64,000 nt of DNA, taken from Clostridia bacterium. GTDB lineage: Bacteria > Bacillota > DAOUPZ01. The position numbers and the translations under genes were made by a program. Each line of letters starts with the position of its first letter. Position 1 is the stretch's first letter. This document shows positions 18,161 to 26,591 of this stretch, piece by piece. Under the pieces are notes generated by a model. The model had not been told where the DNA came from, did not search any database, and saw only the letters and a list, made by a program, of their open reading frames with translations. The stretch is from assembly GCA_030625885.1 (NCBI GenBank), contig DAOUPZ010000016.1:29470-93469 (forward strand). Direction: 5' to 3'.

Positions 18161-18916
18161 CTAAGGCATAACGATTAAACCTTTTCCTTTAACATGATAA
18201 ACATCAATATCAAATATTTCTTTTATAAAGGAAGCGGTCATCAAGTTTTGGGGACAATCTGTCCCACGTATTTTACCTTCTTTCAAAACAATCACTTCAT
18301 CACTAAATGCATAAGCCATATTTAAATCATGCATGATAGAAATAACCGTTACATTCTTTTCTTTTACCAATTGACTGATTAATTTTAATGATCTTAGCCG
18401 ATAAGCAATATCCATAGCAGAAAAAGCTTCGTCTAAAAATAAAACCTGCGGCTCCTGTGCTAAAGCACGCGCTAAAATGACGCGCTGCATTTCACCACCG
18501 CTTATTTCTGTTATAAGCGAATCTGTAAACTTTAAAGTATCTGTTACTTCCATTGCTTCATATACAATTTCCATATCTTTTTCACTTAAAGGTTTCATTC
18601 TTTGCTTAAAAGGATTTCTCCCCATCATGACAATTTCAAGACAAGTAAATGGGAATTGTATATTTGCCTTTTGATAGATGACGGTAATAACTTGAGCTAA
18701 TGTTTCAATAGAATAAGCATGAAGCAGTTTGTCTAGAAAAAAGATTTCTCCTGTATCCTTTTTTAAGTTTCCGGTTAATAAATTCATTAACGTTGTTTTC
18801 CCAGAACCATTTGGCCCTATTATAGAAATGAAACTACCCTTTTTAATTGTAAGATTAATACTTTTCAATATATATTTTGAGTCATATCGAAACCATAGAT
18901 CATTAATTTTAAACAC
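18161..18916 (-). CDS. ABC transporter ATPase, BtuD/FecE type
   Basis: A 251-residue ATP-binding subunit: Walker A GPNGSGKTTLMN near 34-45, signature ISGGEMQRV, Walker B VLFLDEAFSAMD and the switch histidine in SIMHDLNMAY. It is the partner of the FecCD-type permease just upstream (56-base gap) and of the binding lipoprotein. The operon setting suggests uptake of cobalamin or corrinoids. Iron-siderophore uptake is possible by homology but less likely given the riboswitch. Confidence 0.9.
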   Translation of the reverse strand: MFKINDLWFRYDSKYILKSINLTIKKGSFISIIGPNGSGKTTLMNLLTGNLKKDTGEIFFLDKLLHAYSIETLAQVITVIYQKANIQFPFTCLEIVMMGRNPFKQRMKPLSEKDMEIVYEAMEVTDTLKFTDSLITEISGGEMQRVILARALAQEPQVLFLDEAFSAMDIAYRLRSLKLISQLVKEKNVTVISIMHDLNMAYAFSDEVIVLKEGKIRGTDCPQNLMTASFIKEIFDIDVYHVKGKGLIVMP

Positions 18917-18972
18917 TATTTTCCATCCTTAGATATTATTTAGGTAACAATAAACCTTTTCAATTTTTCGGT

Positions 18973-20037
18973 CTAGTGAATATTATTATTGTTTTTAATA
19001 AATATATATATAAAAAATGGTCCCCCAAAAAGCGTCGTCATCACACCAACAGGAATCTCAACATTTAATAATACTCTTGAGAAAGTATCTGCCAAAAGCA
19101 ACAATAAACCACCCAACAACGCTGCAATAGGAATTAAAACTCGATTGTCAGTCGTTAAAGAAAATCGCAGCATATGGGGAACAACAAGGCCAACAAACCC
19201 AATAATCCCGCTAATTGATACACAAACTGCCGTGATCATTGATGCGATTACAAAAAATAGTTTACGGATCTTATCAGAATTAACGCCAAGAAATCTGGAC
19301 TCTCTTTCCCCTAAACATAATATGTTTAAATCTTCAGAGAAATAGATACAAATAAGAATTCCAATGATAATAAATATACTTCCTAGCAATACATGATGCC
19401 ATGTTCTGGCAGACAAACTTCCCATCAACCAATATACAATGGCTGACACTTGTTCACCTGATGCACTTTTTAGTAAACTAATACCCGAAGAAAGAATAGA
19501 ACTGACAATAATTCCGGCAATAATCAGATTAGAAGAGGATAAATATCCATTCCTATTTGCAATTTTACTGACTAAAACCAAAGTCAATATGGCACCCACA
19601 AAAGCACACGGAATAATAGGAAGGGTATATTCTATAACAAACAAATTAAAGTATATTGCCAAAACAGCACCAAAAGCAGCACCTGTAGATACCCCAATGG
19701 TATATGAATCGGCAAGCGGGTTCATAAGCAGCGCCTGGAACACAACACCGGATACCGCCAACCCACCTCCCACTAAAATAGCCGTTATGATTCGGGGAAG
19801 CCTGATATCCCACACAATAGCAACACTTGCCTCATCTATATTTTCCAGAATAAAAGGTTTAAAAGCTAATTTTCCATAAACAATTTTTAAAATATCCAAA
19901 ACCTTAATATCTGCTCTCCCCATATTGACAACCGTTAAAATAAATATAATTAAAAGAACTGACAGCATAACACCAATATACAGTGATTTTTTTTGACGTC
20001 TTTTTAGTTTATTTGATATTTCAAGTCTACTTTGCAT
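18973..20037 (-). CDS. ABC transporter permease, BtuC/FecCD family
   Basis: A 354-residue multi-span membrane protein of the FecCD family. Typical patterns are RLPRIITAILVGGGLAVSGVVFQALLMNPLA, here split across residues about 78-108, and ISGIIGFVGLVVPHMLR near 275-291. It is the first gene after the cobalamin riboswitch and its terminator, so it is expected to be shut off when cobalamin is plentiful. GAGGG lies 6 bases before the ATG. Confidence 0.91.
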   Translation of the reverse strand: MQSRLEISNKLKRRQKKSLYIGVMLSVLLIIFILTVVNMGRADIKVLDILKIVYGKLAFKPFILENIDEASVAIVWDIRLPRIITAILVGGGLAVSGVVFQALLMNPLADSYTIGVSTGAAFGAVLAIYFNLFVIEYTLPIIPCAFVGAILTLVLVSKIANRNGYLSSSNLIIAGIIVSSILSSGISLLKSASGEQVSAIVYWLMGSLSARTWHHVLLGSIFIIIGILICIYFSEDLNILCLGERESRFLGVNSDKIRKLFFVIASMITAVCVSISGIIGFVGLVVPHMLRFSLTTDNRVLIPIAALLGGLLLLLADTFSRVLLNVEIPVGVMTTLFGGPFFIYIFIKNNNNIH

Positions 20038-20142
20038 TAAAACCCTCTATCCAATCATTTAATATTCAAAAACGACTTTTTCCGTTATTATACATACAGC
20101 AACCAAAAGGAAACAAATAAGAAAATGACTAAAGCTTAACCT

Positions 20143-20287
20143 TGGAATGGATATACTGGAAGACAGTTTTTCGCGTCAGTGGAATCATAACCTTTCTCGT
20201 CTATTGTTAATAATCTGCAGAAAAGAGATTGACTCATTCGTACAAGCTTCTTTAGCTTAAAAAATGACTGGAAGTATATCCATTCCA
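20143..20287. repeat. Small element bounded by 15-bp perfect inverted repeats
   Basis: TGGAATGGATATACT at 20143-20157 is repeated inverted at 20273-20287, with 115 bases between and no open frame inside. It lies between the riboswitch terminator and the permease start. It could be a MITE-like insertion or a long mRNA hairpin. Confidence 0.55.
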
Positions 20288-20314
20288 TTGTAATAGTCTA
20301 CCCTTTTCTTCCAA

Positions 20315-20340
20315 CAAAAAAAGACCTCTCTCGAAGTCTT
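20315..20340 (-). terminator. Intrinsic terminator of the riboswitch expression platform
   Basis: On the minus strand, AAGACTTC pairs with GAGGTCTT around a GAGA loop (20321-20340), followed by seven U residues. It lies downstream of the cobalamin aptamer and before the first coding region, as expected for ligand-induced transcription termination. Confidence 0.85.
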
Positions 20341-20466
20341 AGCGTCAATCCCAAAAATAATTCTTATGCAACACCCACATAGCTTGTCCTAACATGATAG
20401 GCACAACCGTTTTGTGTTGCAACGATTTTATGGATAACGTTTCTCTTTCCCTCCGAAAGTCCCACA

Positions 20467-20645
20467 TAAAGTATCAGACAGGTCTCCTGGCTTAGAATCA
20501 TCTTACTCCCTATTCCTTCCCGAAGCAAAAACTTCAGTGGATGTATAGGTTTCATCCTCTTCACAGTAGCGGGGGCTGCAATGGATTTTAACCATTTTCC
20601 CTTTTCACTCCAAATGTCAATTCAATTGAAGTACCTGAACTTTTT
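20467..20645 (-). promoter_or_regulatory. Cobalamin (AdoCbl-type) riboswitch aptamer
   Basis: The minus strand shows the conserved cobalamin riboswitch core in order: AAAAGGGAAAATGG, AAATCCATTGCAGCCCCCGC, TACTGTGA and the B12 box AAGCCAGGAGACCTGTC (about 20478-20494). Outer strands AAAGTTCAG and CTGATACTTT can close P1. The expression platform follows, with a TGCAACAC/GTGTTGCA pair (20367-20374, 20414-20421) and the terminator at 20315-20340. A 66-codon frame over the aptamer is not coding. It controls the transport and cobalamin operon downstream. Confidence 0.95.
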
Positions 20646-20713
20646 ATATTAAGTTTTATGTATAAACCAACTCAAGTGTATTATATATTATAACATTTAG
20701 TCAATCAATCCTT

Positions 20714-21394
20714 TTAAATCAAATTGTGATGATTCATTAATTTTTTTCTCGCAAATATCAGCGACATATAGTCATCATCCAGTAGTATTTGATTTTTATC
20801 ATAGATAATCTCCTGTTCTTCCTGCATACACCTTTTGATATATACATAACTGAAATGATGCTTCTCCAACTTATTGATGATATCCCGTTTATTCTGATTG
20901 ACTTTTAAAATACAAATGCTGTCAACTGCTTGTAATATTTTCTCATCTACATTTCGATCACACAAATAAAAACTTTCATCTTTTATTGTAATCGGTATAT
21001 TCAAACAGCATGCCGCTGCATTAAAAGATGCAATTCCCGGTACTGTTTCAACTTGGATATTGAATTTTTGAAGTTCATACATAAGGTATATATAAGTGCT
21101 GTAAACCATCGGGTCACCAATAGTTAAATAAACAGCAATCTGTTGGTCTTTAACAATACTGTTTATTTTTTGAGCAGCATCTTCATACTTTGCTGTATTG
21201 TCCTCGCCCATTGAAAAATCAAGTTCAATGATATTTTTTTCAGACGTATATTTACTAACAATACTTTTGGCTAAACTTTTTCCCTTGCTCTTAGGTACAA
21301 ATATATAATCACACGCTTTAATAAGATTGTAAGCCTTCATGGTTATTAATTCTTCATCTCCAGGTCCTAACCCTATTCCATAAATTTTCTTCAT
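20714..21394 (-). CDS. cbiL: Cobalt-factor II / precorrin-2 C20-methyltransferase
   Basis: CbiL (226 aa) adds the C20 methyl group, the first peripheral methylation of the corrin branch. It has the N-terminal YGIGLGPGDEELIT, the FVPKSKGKS segment typical of CbiL/CobI, and LTIGDPMVYSTYIYL near 90-104. GGAGG precedes the ATG at 21394; the longer frame to 21466 has no family match. It is the only cbi gene upstream of the riboswitch, so it escapes that control unless another signal exists. It looks more AT-rich than the main cbi block. Confidence 0.92.
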   Translation of the reverse strand: MKKIYGIGLGPGDEELITMKAYNLIKACDYIFVPKSKGKSLAKSIVSKYTSEKNIIELDFSMGEDNTAKYEDAAQKINSIVKDQQIAVYLTIGDPMVYSTYIYLMYELQKFNIQVETVPGIASFNAAACCLNIPITIKDESFYLCDRNVDEKILQAVDSICILKVNQNKRDIINKLEKHHFSYVYIKRCMQEEQEIIYDKNQILLDDDYMSLIFARKKLMNHHNLI

Positions 21395-21708
21395 ATACTT
21401 TCCTCCTGGACTTTTATCTCCTTCTAAAAAGATATTAAACAACTTATCACCAAAATAACATACCATTAAAAATCTTAAGGCCCTGGAAAATGGTACTACC
21501 TTCAGTTATAAATGTAAGCAACCCTTTTAGATTATTCCATTTCCATCATCCTATTATACATGATTATCTATCATTTTTCTATTTTAGCATTTAAATCCAT
21601 TAATTTGATAATTTTTTTTAAAATTGTAATTTCTACGTCTTTTGCTAAAGAAACGCCATTAGCAACTCGCATAGCCGCCTTTGACCAATTTTCCTGCTTC
21701 GATTAAAT
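21395..21708. other. 314-base intergenic region between methyltransferase gene and cbiL
   Basis: This gap is strongly AT-rich. It contains a possible 33-codon frame at 21571-21672 described separately. No cobalamin riboswitch motif, strong hairpin or clear consensus promoter is visible for cbiL. Confidence 0.4.
21571..21672 (-). CDS. Possible small ORF (33 aa) or gene remnant
   Basis: An ATG at 21672 with AAAGGCGG just upstream opens a 33-codon frame reading MRVANGVSLAKDVEI, then a lysine/isoleucine-rich helix ending KIEK. The frame is also open for 11 codons upstream of the ATG, so it might be the tail of a lost gene. The pattern looks protein-like (amphipathic helix) but I recognise no family. 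Confidence 0.25.
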   Translation of the reverse strand: MRVANGVSLAKDVEITILKKIIKLMDLNAKIEK

Positions 21709-22599
21709 TTATCCCTCGAAACCATTCTCTAATTCTATACGCCATATAACTGAGTCTTTAATTTTCAAAGGCGTTCTTTTAATACAGCTGTGTCCTATAA
21801 TTTTTACGTCTTCATTCTTTTCTAATAAATCACCTATAACTTCACCATATGTAAGTTTTTCATCATATTCAATAGGCTCTGATTTACTAAAGCCTAATTG
21901 TTCAAAAGCGGTGGAAGTTTTGCCACAAAGATGTATTATAGAATTTTCTAAATTATCTCCCACTCTTTTTAAAATATTATAAGTAATCCTCCCACTTATT
22001 TCTTTATATACCCTTGGCCCAACTATATCCAGGGCACCTACAGGATCACCGTATGATATGATTCTTGCCCCTCTTTTAACACCCTCTAAAGCATACTTAA
22101 CAATGTTATCTTCAATAACTTGCATAAACTGATCAACTATTTCTCTGCTTTTTCTTATACCGCTGTAAAAAGTTCTGGGCTCTATTAATGAAGATATTAT
22201 GGTAAAAGGTCCTGCCACATTTAAACTCACTATTTCATTTTGATTACTTAAATTTTCAACAGCACCTAATACCTGTTTGATTCTTCCCCTACTTAAATTA
22301 ATCTCTTCAATATTCACTAATTCATCTATACTATTAAATACGTAATCACTAACCCTGGGACCCATTTTTTCATCTCCAAGGTTTATATCCGCACCCATTG
22401 CTTCAGCTTCTACCGTCACACAAAAAGGAAGTTTACAAATGGTATCTTCTTGGTATTTTCTTAATGCTTTAGATAAACTAACCATATCATTCATATTTGT
22501 GTGAGTCTCTGGAAACTTTAATCTGGTATGATTAATGACGTCTTGTGGTATTTCCTCTAAATTATCACTCGTACATTTAAAATTTATTTTTACTTCCAC
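21709..22599 (-). CDS. Uroporphyrinogen decarboxylase-family corrinoid methyltransferase (paralogue 2)
   Basis: About 296 residues, related to MtaA/CmuA-type methyltransferases rather than true HemE. Shared with the 24569-25588 gene are the VEAEAMGA segment and a GPFTIISSLIEP-type segment. The zinc-site pattern is present: HLC in IIHLCGKTS and a later Cys in GHSCIKRTP. A GTG at 22599 follows AGGAG by 8 bases; an ATG at 22635 has a weaker site. Compared with its paralogue it lacks the N-terminal LTPKER segment. It is the last gene of the methyl-transfer cluster, next to RACo. Substrate unknown. Confidence 0.8.
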   Translation of the reverse strand: MEVKINFKCTSDNLEEIPQDVINHTRLKFPETHTNMNDMVSLSKALRKYQEDTICKLPFCVTVEAEAMGADINLGDEKMGPRVSDYVFNSIDELVNIEEINLSRGRIKQVLGAVENLSNQNEIVSLNVAGPFTIISSLIEPRTFYSGIRKSREIVDQFMQVIEDNIVKYALEGVKRGARIISYGDPVGALDIVGPRVYKEISGRITYNILKRVGDNLENSIIHLCGKTSTAFEQLGFSKSEPIEYDEKLTYGEVIGDLLEKNEDVKIIGHSCIKRTPLKIKDSVIWRIELENGFEG

Positions 22600-22689
22600 A
22601 ATATCAACTCCTGATAAAATAGCTTTACGGCTCATATTCTTTCTGCTTTGTTTCTAATAGATGCTAATGTTAAGTTTGTTCTCCATTAT

Positions 22690-24507
22690 TTAATTGAAAT
22701 TCAAACATCTCGTAAATAGTCTTTCATACCCTTCCATTGTAGACAGTTCATAATAACGAATATCTTTGGCAATCCGCTCCATCTCTTCTCTTACTTCTCC
22801 AGAAAGCAAACACATCAGCGCCCCTGTTTTAGAAGAATTACCAATATAACGTATCTTGTCCCTTAGTTCTCCCGGGATAATACCTGTGCCCACTAAGCTG
22901 TCCACACTTAAATGCTTGCCAAACTGACCGGCAATAATGACTTCATCTAAGTCTTCCATCGTGATCTCCATTAAATCTAAAAGTGCATAAAAACCCGATA
23001 AAATAGCACCTTTAGCAAGTTGCACCTGCCGAATATCGCCCTGTGTAATGGCAATCGTTTTAGAATTTGAATCAATAATAACTTTTCTTTTACCATCTTC
23101 TTCTATCAAAAATTGCGCTAAGCCTTGTAATTTTTCATCAGATTGTAGCTCGGCTTTCTTTTTTAAACGACCTGTTTTCCCTATCATACCAACTCTTGAT
23201 ATTTCAGATATTGCTTCTAAAATGCCGCTCCCACAAACACCTACCTGATCAGCCTCTCCAATAACTTTTAAATTGATTTCATTGTCATTAATCTTAACAC
23301 CTTCGATTGCGCCTTCTGATGCTCGCATACCACAGCTGATATTCATACCTTCTAAAGCAGGCCCTGCTGCACATGAACAGGAAGATAACTGGCCAGCTTT
23401 TGATAACACAATCTCACCATTGGTACCCATATCAATGAATAAAATATTTTTATGGGTTTCTGTTAGTTGTGATACCACAACGCCTGCTACAATATCTGCA
23501 CCAATATAACTGGACACACCCGGCAAACAATAAAGCCTTGCAAAGGGAGATAGGTTTAAACCCAATGCGTCCGCTGCAAAATTTTGGTGTTTTGAAAAAA
23601 CAGTAGCAAATGGCGCCTTACCAATAGAAGCGGTGTCAACACCTAACAGCAAATGCATCATCGTCGCATTCGCCGCGATTGTTATCTCATAAACCCTTTC
23701 CGGTAACACATTGTTTTTACGACATAATTCCGCCATTAATTGATTTAAACAATCAATAACGGCACTTTGCAACACCTTCAGACCATTTTCCTTACGCCGA
23801 ACAAAATCAATCCGTGACAACACATCTAAACCATATTCTTTTTGCGGGTTAATTGCCGTTTCCGAAGCAATTTCCCTGCCCTCGCTTAAATCAACCAGGG
23901 ATAAAACAACGGTTGTTGTACCGATGTCTACGGCAATTCCATACATTTCAGCACAGGTATCTCCAGGTTCTAACCCAATCAGCTCATTTCCTGCATAAAT
24001 GGCCGTTACTTGCTCCTCTTTAAGTATTTCCGGCAAACTTCTCAAGAGCGAAGGATCACCGGATAAGATAGGTGCGTCCAAAAATGCTTCTAATAAATCC
24101 TGATATGATAAATTATTTTCTAAAGTAGGCTTAGTAAGATCATATACCTTCTTGGAAATAACAGGATTTATTTCTAATTCAGGCATATAGCCATCCGTTA
24201 AAATTTTATGTTTTACCTCTTTTTTATCTAATAACTTGACGGTCAAATCACCTAAAGGGATGACTAAACAGCTTAAACGAATCCCTTGATCTATTTCTTC
24301 ATCCGTTAAGTATTTTAATTCCTCAGCGGTTAGTGCATTGACTAAACCCTGTATAATTTGCACTTTACATTTCCCGCATATCCCTTTGCCACCGCAGGGA
24401 CTCTCTACCATCATCCCCTGGCTTTGCAGGATATCTAAAAGATGGTTTCGTTCTGTAACTGCAAACAAATACTTTTCTTCTTGCCCATAAACAGTTAATT
24501 GATACAT
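22690..24507 (-). CDS. Reductive activator of corrinoid proteins (RACo-type [2Fe-2S] ATPase)
   Basis: A 605-residue protein. The N-terminal plant-type [2Fe-2S] ferredoxin domain has cysteines in SPCGGKGICGKCKVQ plus RLSCLV. A linker domain and a C-terminal ASKHA-type domain follow (AVDIGTTTVVLSLVDL near 192-207, FIDMGTNGEIVL, GSGILEAIS, AGQFGKHL). In acetogens such proteins use ATP to reduce accidentally oxidised Co(II) corrinoid protein back to Co(I). The partner here is presumably the corrinoid protein at 25645-26304. GAGG is close before the ATG. Confidence 0.93.
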   Translation of the reverse strand: MYQLTVYGQEEKYLFAVTERNHLLDILQSQGMMVESPCGGKGICGKCKVQIIQGLVNALTAEELKYLTDEEIDQGIRLSCLVIPLGDLTVKLLDKKEVKHKILTDGYMPELEINPVISKKVYDLTKPTLENNLSYQDLLEAFLDAPILSGDPSLLRSLPEILKEEQVTAIYAGNELIGLEPGDTCAEMYGIAVDIGTTTVVLSLVDLSEGREIASETAINPQKEYGLDVLSRIDFVRRKENGLKVLQSAVIDCLNQLMAELCRKNNVLPERVYEITIAANATMMHLLLGVDTASIGKAPFATVFSKHQNFAADALGLNLSPFARLYCLPGVSSYIGADIVAGVVVSQLTETHKNILFIDMGTNGEIVLSKAGQLSSCSCAAGPALEGMNISCGMRASEGAIEGVKINDNEINLKVIGEADQVGVCGSGILEAISEISRVGMIGKTGRLKKKAELQSDEKLQGLAQFLIEEDGKRKVIIDSNSKTIAITQGDIRQVQLAKGAILSGFYALLDLMEITMEDLDEVIIAGQFGKHLSVDSLVGTGIIPGELRDKIRYIGNSSKTGALMCLLSGEVREEMERIAKDIRYYELSTMEGYERLFTRCLNFN

Positions 24508-24536
24508 GATGTTTTACCTCGCATATAAATATTTAG

Positions 24537-24559
24537 AAAGACAGCCTGCCGCTGTCTTT
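24537..24559 (-). terminator. Stem-loop between methyltransferase and RACo genes
   Basis: A 9-bp perfect stem (AAAGACAGC / GCTGTCTTT) with a CTGCC loop. The following U-run is weak, so this may attenuate or process the mRNA rather than stop it. Confidence 0.5.
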
Positions 24560-24568
24560 ATGGTTCCT

Positions 24569-25588
24569 TTACTCATATTCTTTAACGGCTTTAACCATTG
24601 CCCGAATATTTGCCATACGGGTTCGAGGACCAATACCACATGCCGGGGATAAAATATTTACCCCACTATCTATGCAGTTTTTAGAAATGCTTTTTATTTT
24701 TTCCGGCGTATTGTTTTCTAAAGCAAACGTACTCACGTTCCCCATAATAGCCTTGCCGGATACATTCTCTGCTACTTGTTTTACACTGGTGATGGAATCA
24801 AAACTAATCGCATCACTGGTTAAAGCATTTAATTCGTGATAGATACTTTTTAACCGCCCGCAAATATGAATGATGGTACCCACATCAGCCAAATCTTTGA
24901 GTGAATCAATAATTTGATTTAAATAGGGAACCGCAAATTCCCGAAACATTTTCGGCCCTAATATTTCTCCGGTACCGCTGGGATCAGATAGGGTTAAAAC
25001 ATTTGCTCCCGCTTCCAATTGCGCCCTGCCAAAAGTAATCAGGTTTTCAGTGACAAACGACATCATCTGATGAGCTGTCTGAGAATTCTTGCGCAATTCT
25101 TTATAATAAACAGTGGGTTCCATTAAGGAAGACGCTAAACTGACAGGCCCCGTTAGATTAGCGATAAGCGGAACATCCGGGTTTTTATCTTTAAGAATCT
25201 TTATGGCATTGATAACAACTTTCGCTCGACCTTCCTCAACATGAATCTTTCTTAGCTGTTGCCATTCTGTTACAGAATTTATGGGATAAGTCGTCACACG
25301 GGGTTCGTTAATTTTCGTTCCCATAAACACTGAGGCGCCCATAGCTTCCGCCTCTACCGTCATACAAAAAGGAACACCAAAATTCTCAAACCCACCCTGT
25401 TCATAAATACCGGCAGCAAGATCAGCCATTAAGTTTGGGTCACTATGCGCCTCAGGCCATTGACTTCCCGTCATATCCATGACTTCTTCCACAATCATAT
25501 TCATCATTCCACCTGGACAAATACAGGGGGGCCGATCAACTGCTTCTCTTTGTAAAGCCAACTTTAATCTTTCTTTAGGAGTTAGCAA
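24569..25588 (-). CDS. Uroporphyrinogen decarboxylase-family corrinoid methyltransferase (paralogue 1)
   Basis: About 339 residues of the MtaA/MtbA/CmuA group, which move methyl groups to or from a corrinoid protein. LTPKERLKLAL at the N terminus, VEAEAMGASVF near 105, and a zinc site from HIC in IIHICGRLK and Cys in SPACGIGP near the C terminus. A TTG at 25588, 6 bases after GAGGTG, gives the family N terminus MLTPKER; an ATG at 25606 is the alternative. It lies 38 bases downstream of the corrinoid protein gene, its likely partner. Donor and acceptor are unknown. Confidence 0.85.
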   Translation of the reverse strand: MLTPKERLKLALQREAVDRPPCICPGGMMNMIVEEVMDMTGSQWPEAHSDPNLMADLAAGIYEQGGFENFGVPFCMTVEAEAMGASVFMGTKINEPRVTTYPINSVTEWQQLRKIHVEEGRAKVVINAIKILKDKNPDVPLIANLTGPVSLASSLMEPTVYYKELRKNSQTAHQMMSFVTENLITFGRAQLEAGANVLTLSDPSGTGEILGPKMFREFAVPYLNQIIDSLKDLADVGTIIHICGRLKSIYHELNALTSDAISFDSITSVKQVAENVSGKAIMGNVSTFALENNTPEKIKSISKNCIDSGVNILSPACGIGPRTRMANIRAMVKAVKEYE

Positions 25589-25644
25589 TATGAACACCTC
25601 TAACATTTGTTATTTTCCTATTTTAATGCGTGTTATTCCATCCA

Positions 25645-26304
25645 TTAACATACTTTTGCTTCCCGTACTAAAGATTTTGCCAGCTTAACCGCCTTAGAGG
25701 CATCATCGGAATAATGCGCACCGATTTTGTTTGCAAAACTTGGTGAAATCGGCCCGCCACCTACCATCACTTTAATTCTTTCATATAAGTTTTCTTCTTT
25801 TAAGATTTGTACAACTCTTTCCATATTTTCCATTGTCGTTGTCATCAGTGTAGATAGCGCAATAATATCCGCCTCAATCTCTTTTGCTTTTTCAACAAAA
25901 TCCATTGGAGGTACATCTCTACCTAAGTCCATCACTTCAAACCCGGATGTCTCCAGCATGATTTTAACTAAATTCTTACCGATATCATGTGTATCACCTT
26001 CCACAACACCAATAACCACTTTATGCTTATCATCATTTTCGTCGTTTTTCAAATGCGGTCTTAAAACATCTAGACCCGCATACATGGCATCAGAACACAT
26101 CAATAGCTCGGGAATATAATATTCTTCTTCTTCATACAGCTTACCCGCCCTTTCCATGCCCTCTGCTAATCCTTGATCAATCGCTTCATACACATCAAAG
26201 TTATTGTCAACATATCGTTGTGCCAATTCCACTACTTGGTCCTCATCCATATCCACTACACAATCAGATAAATCTTTTAATAAACTTTGTTTTAAATCAG
26301 ACAT
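25645..26304 (-). CDS. Corrinoid (B12-binding) protein of a methyltransferase system
   Basis: A 219-residue methyl carrier of the MtaC/MtbC/MttC type. An N-terminal helical cap (about 1-85, with GMERAGKLYEEEEYYIPELLMCSDAM) precedes a Rossmann B12-binding domain. That domain has the cobalt-ligand motif GDTHDIGKNLV near 104-114, LSTLMTTTMENM, and GGGPIS near 180. A strong AGAGGGGG site supports the ATG at 26304. Expected to shuttle a methyl group between the neighbouring UroD-family proteins and to be reactivated by RACo. Confidence 0.94.
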   Translation of the reverse strand: MSDLKQSLLKDLSDCVVDMDEDQVVELAQRYVDNNFDVYEAIDQGLAEGMERAGKLYEEEEYYIPELLMCSDAMYAGLDVLRPHLKNDENDDKHKVVIGVVEGDTHDIGKNLVKIMLETSGFEVMDLGRDVPPMDFVEKAKEIEADIIALSTLMTTTMENMERVVQILKEENLYERIKVMVGGGPISPSFANKIGAHYSDDASKAVKLAKSLVREAKVC

Positions 26305-26408
26305 GTCTATCCCCCTCTTGATATGCTTGCGGGCACTCATCCCCGGAAATATGAATGACCTTAACCTGCAAAATGTTTCTTTCAATATAATTTTTCAATA
26401 TACCTTAT

Positions 26409-26441
26409 TAAAAAAATAGGACTGTATCCCTACAGTCCTAT
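26409..26441 (-). terminator. Intrinsic terminator upstream of the corrinoid protein gene
   Basis: An 11-bp perfect stem (ATAGGACTGTA / TACAGTCCTAT, 26416-26441) with a 4-base loop, followed on the minus strand by a run of seven T. It follows the stop of a 30-codon frame by two bases. It likely ends the upstream transcript, so the corrinoid genes may have a separate promoter or be attenuated. Confidence 0.8.
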
Positions 26442-26443
26442 CT

Positions 26444-26536
26444 TTAAGAGAGTAAAATGAAAATGGTTTTGTCTTCCCGAATCCCCAGCGCAGTATATGA
26501 TGGATCAGGGTGTTCTGTTGCATCACTATAAGTCAT
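26444..26536 (-). CDS. Possible 30-residue ORF ending at a terminator
   Basis: An ATG at 26536 opens a frame reading MTYSDATEHPDPSYTALG and ending in FILLS. It stops two bases before a strong terminator, the usual arrangement for a gene end. There is no convincing ribosome site. It may be a remnant of a deleted gene or a true small protein; no family recognised. Confidence 0.3.
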   Translation of the reverse strand: MTYSDATEHPDPSYTALGIREDKTIFILLS

Positions 26537-26591
26537 TATAATATGTTTTATAACCTTTATCCAATTGTTTATTCTTATACAATATTTATTA

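Noticed and set aside
19439..19879. 146-codon plus-strand frame
   Set aside because: Mirror frame of the FecCD permease, with no start context.
20364..20564. 66-codon minus-strand frame
   Set aside because: It lies over the cobalamin aptamer and expression platform; the conserved bases are explained by RNA structure.
24569..25588. True HemE (uroporphyrinogen decarboxylase)
   Set aside because: The His-x-Cys plus C-terminal Cys zinc pattern and the adjacent corrinoid protein and RACo genes fit methyltransferases; no haem genes nearby.
25727..26119. 130-codon plus-strand frame
   Set aside because: Antisense to the corrinoid protein gene with its B12 motif; no family similarity.
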